DNA of 64,000 bases from JAGRCP01 sp942490705 (GTDB lineage: Bacteria; Chloroflexota; Anaerolineae; Caldilineales; Caldilineaceae). The notes under the pieces were generated by a model. That model was not told where the DNA came from, ran no database searches, and worked only from the letters and a program-made list of their open reading frames with translations. Positions within the stretch are counted from its first letter, which is position 1. Each line of letters starts with the position of its first letter. The stretch covers positions 12,330-76,329 of the forward strand of contig CALNXY010000017.1 in the NCBI GenBank assembly GCA_942490705.1, written 5' to 3'. Positions 1-7,076 of the stretch are shown here, in pieces. A program made the translations under genes and the position numbers.

Positions 1-426
1 ACGCGCCTGTCTGGGCGTCCGGGAAATGAATCCGAGCTGCTCCAGCCTCAAGATCATCTGGTGAACGGTCGGCGGTGTGACGCCGAAGTACGCCTGGATT
101 TCATGTTCGGCGGGTGCTTGGCCATGGAGCTGGGTATACTGGTGGATGTAGGCAAGGTACTGCCCCTGTTTGGGCGTATACGAAGGGATTGCAGCGCTGG
201 CTCTGATCAGGTCGGGGATGTCTACGCTGCACCACTCCGCGATCGCTGTCTCGGCGGCCTCTAGCGCGCTATCGAGAGACGGGTATGTATCCGTCCCTGA
301 CCAGATTGTGCCGCCTTCGTCAAGAACGCGGATGAAAGATGAATCGTAGCCGGTGTTGCCGATTTCCACGATTCCATTTTGAACCCAGGCGGTGATATGA
401 GGGTATTTCTGTTCAAAGTTGTCCAT
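1..426 (-). CDS. Hypothetical protein with C-terminal LexA-like winged HTH (partial)
   Basis: An open frame starts at ATG 426 and runs off the left edge, giving 142 codons in the window. The N-terminal ~75 residues (MDNFEQKYPHITAWVQNG...) resemble nothing I recognise. From about residue 82 the protein reads like a LexA_DNA_bind-type winged helix: TPKQGQYLAYIHQYTQ, then APAEHEIQAYFGVTPPTVHQ as helix-turn-helix, then LEQLGFISRTPRQAR as wing. No autocleavage or peptidase part is visible, so it may be a small transcription factor or a protein that borrowed the LexA DNA-binding domain. The gene lies downstream of other small minus-strand genes. The HTH is well supported; the function is unknown. 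Confidence 0.6.
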   Translation of the reverse strand, partial: MDNFEQKYPHITAWVQNGIVEIGNTGYDSSFIRVLDEGGTIWSGTDTYPSLDSALEAAETAIAEWCSVDIPDLIRASAAIPSYTPKQGQYLAYIHQYTQLHGQAPAEHEIQAYFGVTPPTVHQMILRLEQLGFISRTPRQAR

Positions 427-468
427 TATATGTATCGCAATACTGGCTCTGGTGCACTGGTGCACAAG

Positions 469-651
469 TTAATTGACCTTTTCTACAACAAGTAGAAAAT
501 CGACCTTGGCTGTAGCGCCCATGAATTGGAACGTCGGAGAAACATATGGAACGATTGACAGGACTTCTCCATCCAATTGGTTTAGGAATAGCTCGAGTCT
601 TTCTTGTATCGTATCTTTTTTCACTTCAAGTCGATGAACACGGTATCTCAT
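469..651 (-). CDS. Small conserved-type hypothetical protein (60 aa)
   Basis: This is a 60-residue protein, MRYRVHRLEVKK...AKVDFLLVVEKVN, starting at ATG 651. A good ribosome site (TGGAG, 8 bases upstream) decides this start over the longer open frame, whose upstream part is an antisense reading of a low-complexity region. The pattern (charged beta strand, a helix TIQERLELFLNQL, then two hydrophobic beta strands) resembles the DUF4177 class of tiny alpha/beta proteins. That is a resemblance from memory, not a family match. No signal peptide or cysteine is present. Function unknown. Confidence 0.55.
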   Translation of the reverse strand: MRYRVHRLEVKKDTIQERLELFLNQLDGEVLSIVPYVSPTFQFMGATAKVDFLLVVEKVN

Positions 652-748
652 TCGAATTCTCCATTTTGACAATCTGAAGCCCGTGTGGTGCGGAAAGTAG
701 ACTCCAACCCTTCTCGAGATTTGCGCAGCTTTGATCACTCGACTGCGC

Positions 749-1234
749 TTACTGCACGCAGATCGGCTTCCCTTCTGCATCTTGCCCAGGCACACCGAGA
801 CCAAAATTGGCGTGACTCGATTCGTCCACGCCAGGCGTGATGTTGACGCTGAATCCCCGTCCATGCCCCCCATCATGGCCGCTGCTGCCGCCAGGATCAT
901 GATCATCATCGCCGCTGCAACCGCCTTCTTCGTGGTCATCTCCGCCGCAGCCGTCTTCCTCATGATCTTCATCGCAGCCGCCACCGGCATCGTGGTCGCC
1001 GCCTGGCACGGTGCCGCTACCACCTGGAGTATGGCCGCCATCGTGGTCGTCGCCGCAGCCGCCGCCATCGTGGTCGTCGCCGCCACAATCACCACCGTCA
1101 TCTCCGCCGCCGCCACTATTACCTCCACCTGCGTGAACAAAACGGAAGGAATCCCGCGCAGTGAGTTTGATCAAGTAGCCATCATATACCGGGCAATCCT
1201 CCCCCAGTCCGCTACACGCACCCTCTTCGGTGTT
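749..1234 (-). CDS. Gly/Asp/His-rich low-complexity protein, probable 5'-truncated fragment
   Basis: The frame codes for a leader GEDCPVYDGYLIKLTARD, then about 95 residues built from degenerate units such as GGDDHDGGGCG and GGDDHEEGG, and a tail GFSVNITPGVDES...KPICVQ. Asp, His, Cys and Gly dominate, which would suit divalent-metal binding (inference). The frame is open further upstream to 1480, but that part is the antisense of an IS3 transposase remnant at 1244-1357, and no convincing start codon lies after it. The gene therefore looks truncated by the insertion. The opposite strand is also open here only because of the repeat composition. Confidence 0.4.
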   Translation of the reverse strand, partial: NTEEGACSGLGEDCPVYDGYLIKLTARDSFRFVHAGGGNSGGGGDDGGDCGGDDHDGGGCGDDHDGGHTPGGSGTVPGGDHDAGGGCDEDHEEDGCGGDDHEEGGCSGDDDHDPGGSSGHDGGHGRGFSVNITPGVDESSHANFGLGVPGQDAEGKPICVQ

Positions 1235-1243
1235 TTGTTTCAC

Positions 1244-1357
1244 CAGATAGGCCGGCTGAAAGAGCTTGAGAGCGAGAATGCCCGCTTGAAGAAGATCGTG
1301 GCGCAGCAGGCGCTCGACATTGACGCATTGAAAGAACTCCTGAGAAAAAAGCGGCCG
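1244..1357 (+). mobile_element. Remnant of IS3-family transposase OrfA (leucine-zipper region)
   Basis: About 37 codons read IGRLKELESENARLKKIV followed by AQQALDIDALKELLRKK. This is the typical C-terminal coiled coil of IS3/IS911-type OrfA proteins, where RLKELExEN.RLKRLVA...LD...LKE is diagnostic. No N-terminal HTH, OrfB integrase or terminal inverted repeats can be seen nearby, so only a scar remains. It overlaps antisense with the upstream end of the Gly/Asp/His-rich frame and probably caused that gene's truncation. Confidence 0.6.
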
Positions 1358-1406
1358 CAAGAGACTCATCTTCAACGCTTCACAACCTCGCATTCTCCTT
1401 GGGTCG

Positions 1407-1823
1407 TCAAAGATCATCCCCGCCAGGGTGCCAATGCGGATCGAGGCTCTTGAAGTGACCTGCGGGACATGTCCCACCACCGGTGGTCGAGACCTGCCAG
1501 TGGGTTGCGCAGTAGAACTGCTCGCAGGCGGTACAGTAGCCGAAGTCGTCGTAGAAACCCGCCGCCTGGATCTTCGCTGACTCGTAGGGCAGACTCAATG
1601 CGTCGCGAATCGCCTGCGCTTCCTCGTCGGTGATTCGCAGGCTCCCGCCGTTGCCAAAGCCGGCGACGCCCTCGAAGGTGAAACGCCAGCCGTCGGCGTA
1701 CTCGGCGAGCACAACGGTTCCCGCGGAGACGCCGCACACCGCGCAAGGCGCGGCCAGTGACATGACACCCATTGGCGCATCTGGCAGCCAGCGCCTTTTC
1801 CAGCGCTCTAACGTGACGCTCAT
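1407..1823 (-). CDS. Hypothetical protein with zinc-ribbon-like cysteine pairs
   Basis: This 138-residue protein starts at ATG 1823, preceded by GGAG 7 bases upstream; a start at 1865 has no comparable site. It carries CAVCG near residue 28, CTACEQFYCATHW near residue 99 and CPAGH near residue 120, spaced so that two small zinc sites are plausible. The middle is a predicted beta-rich segment (VLAEYADGWRFTFEGVAGF). I do not recognise the family. It follows the small gene ending at 1852 and precedes the IS-disrupted Gly-rich frame. Confidence 0.55.
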   Translation of the reverse strand: MSVTLERWKRRWLPDAPMGVMSLAAPCAVCGVSAGTVVLAEYADGWRFTFEGVAGFGNGGSLRITDEEAQAIRDALSLPYESAKIQAAGFYDDFGYCTACEQFYCATHWQVSTTGGGTCPAGHFKSLDPHWHPGGDDL

Positions 1824-1851
1824 TCGGTCGCTCCACGATCTTCTGGAGAGG

Positions 1852-2160
1852 TTAGGACGGCCCATTCAGCACCCCTTTCAGACTGCTTCTTTCCATGAGG
1901 CCATCGTCCATGCGCAACGTCGGCTGTGCGAGGACCTCACCCCGAGGTCGGCCTTTTCGTGCACGTCCCGCCTCAGAGCGGCACAGGCCCATGGTAATGA
2001 TCGCATTGGGGAAACGATTGCGACACGCGTCGACATTCTTGCAGTAGATCAGGCCACGTTCAATCATCATCTCTTGCGGATCGTGGTACCTCAGCGCCGT
2101 TTCCACGCCTTCGATTTCGGCCAATCTCGATCCCACCGCGGACCATGTTACGCTGTCCAT
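1852..2160 (-). CDS. Hypothetical small protein
   Basis: A 102-residue frame from ATG 2160 (MDSVTWSAVGSRLAEIEG...). Its segment GLIYCKNVDACRNRF has protein-like composition, while the basic C-terminal half is less convincing. An AAGGAG lies about 18 bases upstream of the ATG, a little far for a strong site. The frame ends at 1852, before the chosen start of the next minus-strand gene at 1823. No family recognised. The overlapping plus-strand frame looks like a shadow up to 2290. Confidence 0.35.
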   Translation of the reverse strand: MDSVTWSAVGSRLAEIEGVETALRYHDPQEMMIERGLIYCKNVDACRNRFPNAIITMGLCRSEAGRARKGRPRGEVLAQPTLRMDDGLMERSSLKGVLNGPS

Positions 2161-2292
2161 GTTCCGCTCACGTTGTTTCTCCTTACGACGACCGTGTCGC
2201 CACCTTGTGGACAGGCCGTCGCCATTCTGTCTGCGTCTCCCTGCTACGCTGTGCCTCAGCAAGCGTCTCAATCACCCAAAGGGAGGGCAAAG

Positions 2293-2754
2293 ATGAAATC
2301 CAAGGTTTGTCTGGTTGGGCTGGTGTCCGCTCTATTGATTAGCGTCTTCCTCGGGGGGGGCGTCGCCTTAGCGCAGAGTGAGGCGATTACGGAAGAAGAT
2401 GTGCTCTTTGCGGCTTCGTTCGACGCGAAGTACTTTCTGCCCGAGTACATTGCTTACAGCGGTAGCAGGGCAATCGCTGAGCGCGGGTTGGCCGTCTACT
2501 ATGCCGGCGAGTTTGATCGGCATCTGATCCTGGAAGGGGGCATTGCACAGGTGCCGCCGGTCGATCTGATGGCGCAGGAGCTGGCCGAACAGGAGCTGGC
2601 GCAGGCCCAATTTGCCCAGGAATTGCTCGGTCAGGCGCAACTGCAGGCGCGGATCGTTGAAGCAGAGTGCTACGACCGGAACTTCTTTGCGCCGGGACAC
2701 CTAATCTGCCACGATAGCGCCAATGTCGTAGAAAGTGAAGTGGGTCCGAGCTAA
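2293..2754 (+). CDS. Secreted hypothetical protein
   Basis: This 153-residue protein has an N-terminal signal peptide (MKSKVCLVGLVSALLISVFL, cleavage likely after VALAQS). The mature part has an acidic, glutamine-rich helical stretch, MAQELAEQELAQAQFAQELL, and two cysteines near the C-terminus (AECYD, LICHD) that could form a disulfide outside the cell. The start at ATG 2293 is chosen because it begins the signal peptide and follows GGGAGGG; the same frame is open upstream but that part is a shadow. A strong terminator follows at 2792. No family recognised. Confidence 0.65.
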   Translation: MKSKVCLVGLVSALLISVFLGGGVALAQSEAITEEDVLFAASFDAKYFLPEYIAYSGSRAIAERGLAVYYAGEFDRHLILEGGIAQVPPVDLMAQELAEQELAQAQFAQELLGQAQLQARIVEAECYDRNFFAPGHLICHDSANVVESEVGPS

Positions 2755-2791
2755 CCGATCAGTCTGTCCTACACGTTTATCCAACGCGCTT

Positions 2792-2824
2792 CCGCAGGCG
2801 ACGCCCGTCGCCTGCGGATTTTTT
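2792..2824 (+). terminator. Rho-independent terminator
   Basis: A perfect 11-bp stem, CCGCAGGCGAC paired with GTCGCCTGCGG around a GCCC loop, is followed directly by ATTTTTT. It ends the transcript of the secreted hypothetical gene. Confidence 0.85.
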
Positions 2825-3062
2825 GTTCAGTAACCTGATTCGAAATCGGCTCGACCTCTCGCACGCTGTCATTGATAACGATTTGCGCAGATAAGCGGAA
2901 GCTGCAAGAATCGGCTATTATGACGCCGTCCTTTCCCCATATCTGTACCACAAGGAGGCGCCAGTTGGCCAGTAAAAACCGAGCAAGGGGTGTTCAAAAT
3001 AGCTGGTGCGTCGCAGTCGAGGCGTTTCTTGAAGCCGATCTTGTGGAAGTGAGAACGTAGCC

Positions 3063-3788
3063 GTGTACTTTATTGGGTGGGACGTGGGGGGCTGGAACTG
3101 TGACAAGAATCCGCGCAGCCGCGACGCCATTGTTATCCTCGACGCGGACAAGCGCATTTGCGGGACGCCGTGGCGCGGCAACCTGCGCGTTCTGATCAAC
3201 CGGGCGGCCACAACAGAGGCTTGGATTGAGGGTCTGTTTGGGCTGTGCAAGGCGCCACTGCCCGCGCGCCCGTTTCACGTCACCCTGGGCATCGACACGC
3301 CGCTGGCCTTTTCGACTGCCTTTGTCGAACTAATCACCACGGGCAAGTCTGTTGACGCGTCCGTGGAAGGCTCAAACGAAAACCCTTACATTTTTCGTGA
3401 AACCGAGCGTTTTCTCTTCCGCCATGGCCTGGCGCCTCTATCCGCAATCAAGGACATGATCGGCAGCCAGGCGACCAAGGGCATGCACGTGCTGGGCAAA
3501 TTCGCGCCCACCGTCGCGCGCTGCGGCGTCTGGTCGGACGGGGCAATCTTGACCGCGTTCGAAGCATATCCGTCGGCCTGTAAGACGTCACGCCTCATGG
3601 CCGACTTGCGTGCGGATTTTGCGCCGCTGAACCATCTGGATATGGAGGATGCGTTGACCTGCGCACTGGTCGCTTATCTCTACGCCGCCAGGATCGACGC
3701 TCTTTGTGCGCCGCCCGAAGACATCCCTGACGCTGAAGGCTGGATCTGGTTTCCGGCCGACGTATTGCGGCAAGTTCAGGAGTCGTAG
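3063..3788 (+). CDS. DUF429-family protein (predicted RNase H-like fold nuclease)
   Basis: This 241-residue protein starts at GTG 3063. It has the features of the DUF429 family: an N-terminal GWDVGGWNCD strand with acidic residues, GIDTPLAFS in the middle, an NPYIFRETERFL segment, AFEAYPSA, a conserved acidic helix MEDALTCALVAYLYA, and a terminal EGWIWFP. The family has been predicted to adopt an RNase H-like fold with an acidic active site. Its substrate is not established. It stands alone on the plus strand between a terminator and a repeat element. The GTG start is the only one that keeps the N-terminal strand; the ribosome site is weak. Confidence 0.7.
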   Translation: MYFIGWDVGGWNCDKNPRSRDAIVILDADKRICGTPWRGNLRVLINRAATTEAWIEGLFGLCKAPLPARPFHVTLGIDTPLAFSTAFVELITTGKSVDASVEGSNENPYIFRETERFLFRHGLAPLSAIKDMIGSQATKGMHVLGKFAPTVARCGVWSDGAILTAFEAYPSACKTSRLMADLRADFAPLNHLDMEDALTCALVAYLYAARIDALCAPPEDIPDAEGWIWFPADVLRQVQES

Positions 3789-3928
3789 TGCTCTGTTCAG
3801 GTGGGAATTGTCATTTCGAGCAAAGCGAGAAATCTCGCGTTGGCAGCCCTGAGATTCCTCTTCGCTTCGCTCATGGCGCTTTGCGCCCACTACGTGAACG
3901 GCATGACAAAGTTCTGCTTAACAGAGCA
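3789..3928 (+). repeat. Small dispersed-type element with 9-bp terminal inverted repeats
   Basis: A 140-bp non-coding block is bounded by TGCTCTGTT (3789) and AACAGAGCA (ending 3928), exact inverted copies. Just inside lies TCATTTCGAGCAAAGCGAGA and at the other end CGGCATGAC. The internal phrase (cat-ttcgag-c-aagcgagaaatct...gagattcct) is a kind often seen as intergenic repeats in environmental bacterial genomes. It begins immediately after the DUF429 stop codon. Only one full copy lies in the window, so dispersal is inferred. Confidence 0.45.
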
Positions 3929-3984
3929 GTAGATCGCGCTAACATTTGCGCTAACCTGGCCTCATTCACCCAACCCAACCTGCT

Positions 3985-4602
3985 TCAGCGCCGCAACACG
4001 GCCCGCACCGGCGATCCGTCTACCTGTACTTTTAGGGGTAGCGCAATCAGCTCGTACTCGCCCGGCGTCACGTCGCTGAGTTGCACATTTTCCAGGATGG
4101 CGACGTTGTGGCGATAGAGCACGCGGTGGGCTTCCATCGTCTCGTTGAGGAGATGGTCGACTGACGGTGCGTCCGTACCGATCAGGCGCACCCCCATCTC
4201 GCCCAGGAGCTCGGCTGCTTCGATGGAGAAATAGGGGAACGAGTCCCACCACTCGTCGTCGCGCCGTGCGCTGGCCCGCGTCTTGATGAGCAGCCGCTCG
4301 ATTGCCGCCAGATTGACGCCGTCGAAGTGCTCGGGCAGGATCAGCTCATCTACGTCCAACGCAACCACGGTGGCCGGCCCCAGGTGAATGTCCAGGGCCA
4401 TCTCGTCCAGCTTGAGCCCCTCTTGCGCATAGTGGTAGGGTGAATCGACATGAGTGCCCGAGTGGGCGCTCATTACCAGCGTCGACACGTTGGCCGCGCT
4501 GCCGTCGGCGATGCGCGACTGCCACTCGTGACGATACCGGGTGTCGCCCGGCCACGGCTCAAGCGCCGGCGACAACGTGCGCGTAATGTCGAAGAGTTGC
4601 AT
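3985..4602 (-). CDS. Cyclase-family metal-dependent hydrolase (kynurenine formamidase-like)
   Basis: This 205-residue protein starts at ATG 4602, eight bases after GGAGG; the frame upstream of it is not used. The metal-binding signature SAHSGTHVDSPYHY (HxGTHxDxPxH) is intact, and the protein has the length and layout of the cyclase/KynB (DUF-type PF04199) family, with FDITRTLSPALEPWPGD at the N-terminus and TDAPSVDH in the second half. Members hydrolyse N-formylkynurenine, isatin or related amides, or act on polyketide-like substrates. No other tryptophan-degradation gene is near, so the substrate cannot be assigned. Cytoplasmic, no signal peptide. Confidence 0.8.
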   Translation of the reverse strand: MQLFDITRTLSPALEPWPGDTRYRHEWQSRIADGSAANVSTLVMSAHSGTHVDSPYHYAQEGLKLDEMALDIHLGPATVVALDVDELILPEHFDGVNLAAIERLLIKTRASARRDDEWWDSFPYFSIEAAELLGEMGVRLIGTDAPSVDHLLNETMEAHRVLYRHNVAILENVQLSDVTPGEYELIALPLKVQVDGSPVRAVLRR

Positions 4603-4754
4603 GACTGACCTCCGTCGTGAATGGTAACGTAGGCCGTCATTATAGACGATTAGGAGTCGCGCGGCCCGATCCGCAGGGGGTAGATGTGGCGCCCCCCTGG
4701 CCATTGATCCGCTCCAATCCGCCCTATCCGCGCCATCCCCGGCTTATTTGCGGT

Positions 4755-6707
4755 CTACTGCCGTTCAATCAACGGCAGGAAGACCGTCTCGGTCATCTCG
4801 TCAGGATTGACGTCGGCTTGCGCAAAGAGCGCAAATTCGCCGGTGCGACAGACGTCGGCGTACGCCATGTGCTGGTCTGGATCGACGCTTTCACTTCCAC
4901 AGGTAGCAGGCACCCAGGTGGCGGTGTCCAAATCGAAGCGATGGAGTCGCACACTGGCCTCAGCAATAGCGTTTGCCGGCGCCGGATAAGCGACTTCAAA
5001 ACGGACGGGCGCCATAAAGTCCATTGCTTCGATCGCACCGCTAGCCTGACTTGCGCTCAGTTCAAAACGCGCCCCGGCATAGGCGCCGCCCGCGCCCGCC
5101 GGCGGCGGGGGCTCGTCGAGATCGGCATAGCCCAGCACTGTCACCTCATTGACTGCATTGTCCGGCACGTTTAGGATCAGTGCAGGGCTGTCGCCTTCGC
5201 TGCCAAATTGGACGGTCGCCGCTTGGCCTGGCAGCAATTGAGCCGTATCGGGTAGCGGTGGCGTGGGTGGTATGGTCGGCACTGACGTTGGGGCGTAAGT
5301 TGGCGCCGGCTCATGTGGCGGCGGATCGGGCGTTACCGTTGGTTCCTCGGTCGGTGCCTCTGTCGGTTCTTCAGTCGGTTCTTCAGTTGGCTCTGCGGTT
5401 GGTTCCTCGGTCGGTTCTTCAGTTGGTTCCTCAGTCGGCTCTTCAGTTGGCTCTGCTGTGGGTTCTTCAGTCGGCTCCTCAGTCGGTTCTTCGGTGGGTT
5501 CAGGGGTTGCCGGTGGCTCGTTTGCACCGCCGCACGGCTGATTCTCACACGGGTAGATTTCGCTAATGCCGGCGATGTCGCTGGGGTGGAGCGTGCGTTT
5601 GACCGAACCGCTGCTAATGGCGTAGTACATGACGGCGGCGGTGTTGTCGTCATGGCCCAAGACGAACCAGTGGCCAAATTCGTGAAGCGCGACGCTCTGC
5701 AGGTCGATTTCGCCGCCTTGTGGCGAACCAGTGGCGTCAAAATCGTAGGAATCGTTGAACCAAACGTCGGCTTCACTGACCAATTGCGTCGTCGGATTGT
5801 ACCAGAACCGGGTTCGACCCAGGGTGCCCGAGCGCCCTGCCGTAACGAAGATGACCTCATTGATCCCGTTGCTGGCCTCAACGTCGGTCACGCTGGTGGG
5901 GCCGGCATAGGCAAAGGCAAAATCCGCGCTGGAGACCGCCGTCCAATCAGCGGCTGCGTCGAGTACTGCGGCCCGGAACGCGGCTTGATTGCCGTCCTCA
6001 CCGCCGACCTGGCTTGAGTTGATATTGAGCACAAAAGGCACTTCAGGCGCGTCTCCCGCCCAGCGGATACCGGTATTGACGTGGGTATCTATATCCTGGG
6101 GCGTTGCGAGACGCGTGATGCTCTGCTCCAAGTCGTGCAGGGCTGCGACTGCCTCATCTCCATCACCGGCAAGTGCAGGCATCAGGTCGGCCTCTGGCAG
6201 CCAGCTCTGCAGCGCCTCGCTGAACACGTAGTCGCCGTCAACGGTCAGTTTGCCCCGTTCACCGCCAATCACCCGATAGGAGCTCGCGGTGTCGTTCTGA
6301 TCGAGCAGGAGGATCACCTCTTCATGTAGTGTCAGGTGCGCTTCGTGGGTAACACCCAGGGCAATGCCTTCATCAGGCAATTCGCCGCCGAGGGTACGGA
6401 CGACAACCGGCGCTCCTGCTGGCAACTCGCCTGCCAGCAGGCTGCTCGTTGCGATGATGTTGTCGGTGACGATTGACGTGCGCGATTCGTCCCAGCGAAC
6501 AGCTTGCTCGACGACGCGGCCGCGTACAATGACGTCGGCGCTGACGGCCGTCTCCAGCAACCAGTCAACGGATGGTGCGGGTGGGGGCGGTTCTACGATG
6601 CGGCTACGCGCCGATGCCAGCGTGGCGGGCAAAATTCCAAACAACACGATCACGCCGGCGACTGCGGCGATTAGAAATGGGTGGAATCGGTTAGGCATGG
6701 CTGGCAT
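4755..6707 (-). CDS. Secreted matrixin-like zinc metalloprotease with Pro-Thr-Glu repeats
   Basis: This 650-residue exported protein starts at ATG 6707, chosen for AAGAGG seven bases upstream. The signal/anchor is FLIAAVAGVIVLFGILPA. A catalytic region around residues 200-380 has HEFGHWFVLGHD (HExxHxxxxxH) and a following VMYY, fitting the Met-turn of matrixin-type metallopeptidases. Then come about 18 near-identical PTEE/PTAE units, a Pro-rich spacer, and a C-terminal beta-rich domain. The last residues are VFLPLIERQ, a short hydrophobic-then-basic tail seen on many secreted proteins in this type of bacterium (recollection). The repeats probably act as an extended wall or surface linker. It likely degrades extracellular protein. 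Confidence 0.8.
   Translation of the reverse strand: MPAMPNRFHPFLIAAVAGVIVLFGILPATLASARSRIVEPPPPAPSVDWLLETAVSADVIVRGRVVEQAVRWDESRTSIVTDNIIATSSLLAGELPAGAPVVVRTLGGELPDEGIALGVTHEAHLTLHEEVILLLDQNDTASSYRVIGGERGKLTVDGDYVFSEALQSWLPEADLMPALAGDGDEAVAALHDLEQSITRLATPQDIDTHVNTGIRWAGDAPEVPFVLNINSSQVGGEDGNQAAFRAAVLDAAADWTAVSSADFAFAYAGPTSVTDVEASNGINEVIFVTAGRSGTLGRTRFWYNPTTQLVSEADVWFNDSYDFDATGSPQGGEIDLQSVALHEFGHWFVLGHDDNTAAVMYYAISSGSVKRTLHPSDIAGISEIYPCENQPCGGANEPPATPEPTEEPTEEPTEEPTAEPTEEPTEEPTEEPTEEPTAEPTEEPTEEPTEAPTEEPTVTPDPPPHEPAPTYAPTSVPTIPPTPPLPDTAQLLPGQAATVQFGSEGDSPALILNVPDNAVNEVTVLGYADLDEPPPPAGAGGAYAGARFELSASQASGAIEAMDFMAPVRFEVAYPAPANAIAEASVRLHRFDLDTATWVPATCGSESVDPDQHMAYADVCRTGEFALFAQADVNPDEMTETVFLPLIERQ
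5332..5508 (-). repeat. Tandem 12-bp repeat encoding PTEE/PTAE linker
   Basis: Within the metalloprotease gene, 12-bp units of the form GTCGGTTCTTCA (antisense of CCNACNGAAGAA) recur about 15 times with codon-third variation. They encode PTEE, with PTAE every fourth or fifth unit. Length changes here would keep the frame and only alter linker length. Confidence 0.85.
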
Positions 6708-6928
6708 GGTTTTTCCTCTTGGCTGTGGCAAAGGGCGGTAGTTAGCGGCCATCACTTCGATTCAGGCAAGGCCGACTCACCGCACAATTCAATAGCGCTC
6801 TCATTGGATCGAAAACATTCTACTGCCAAATCAACTTGCTTGGTTTTCGTCGGGGCTACACTTCCATGCTGCTCTTACCACGGTTAGGCGTCAGCCAATC
6901 CAACGCTTTACTTGCTGCTACCCAACGA

Positions 6929-6958
6929 TTGACGTTGATCGAACATCCGCGCTACAAT
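6929..6958 (+). promoter_or_regulatory. Sigma70-type promoter of glcDEF
   Basis: TTGACG (6929) and TACAAT (6953-6958) are separated by 18 bp. This is the best housekeeping promoter before glcD, and it places a leader of about 110 nt before the start codon at 7077. Confidence 0.6.
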
Positions 6959-6961
6959 GCC

Positions 6962-7034
6962 GACTACTTCATCGACTACTTCATCGACGCCTTCGCCGAT
7001 GCCTTCAACAGATGCCTTCACAGATGCCTTCACC
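6962..7034 (+). repeat. Six imperfect 12-13-bp tandem repeats in the glcD leader
   Basis: The units run GACTACTTCATC twice, GACGCCTTCGCC, GATGCCTTCAACA, GATGCCTTCACA and GATGCCTTCACC. They start directly after the promoter -10 box and end 43 bases before the glcD start. They could be coding only if an upstream start were used, which lacks a ribosome site. Confidence 0.65.
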
Positions 7035-7076
7035 TTGCATCTGATGCGTCGACCGGATCGACAGGGGAGCACTTCC

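Noticed and set aside
731..1453. Plus-strand 240-codon frame over the Gly-rich region, seemingly membrane-like (Ala/Ile/Val-rich)
   Set aside because: It is the complement of GGC/GAC/CAC repeats on the minus strand; only the IS3-like piece at 1244-1357 has real protein character.
2872..3060. 62-codon frame before the DUF429 gene
   Set aside because: No ribosome site, mixed composition and no recognisable motif.
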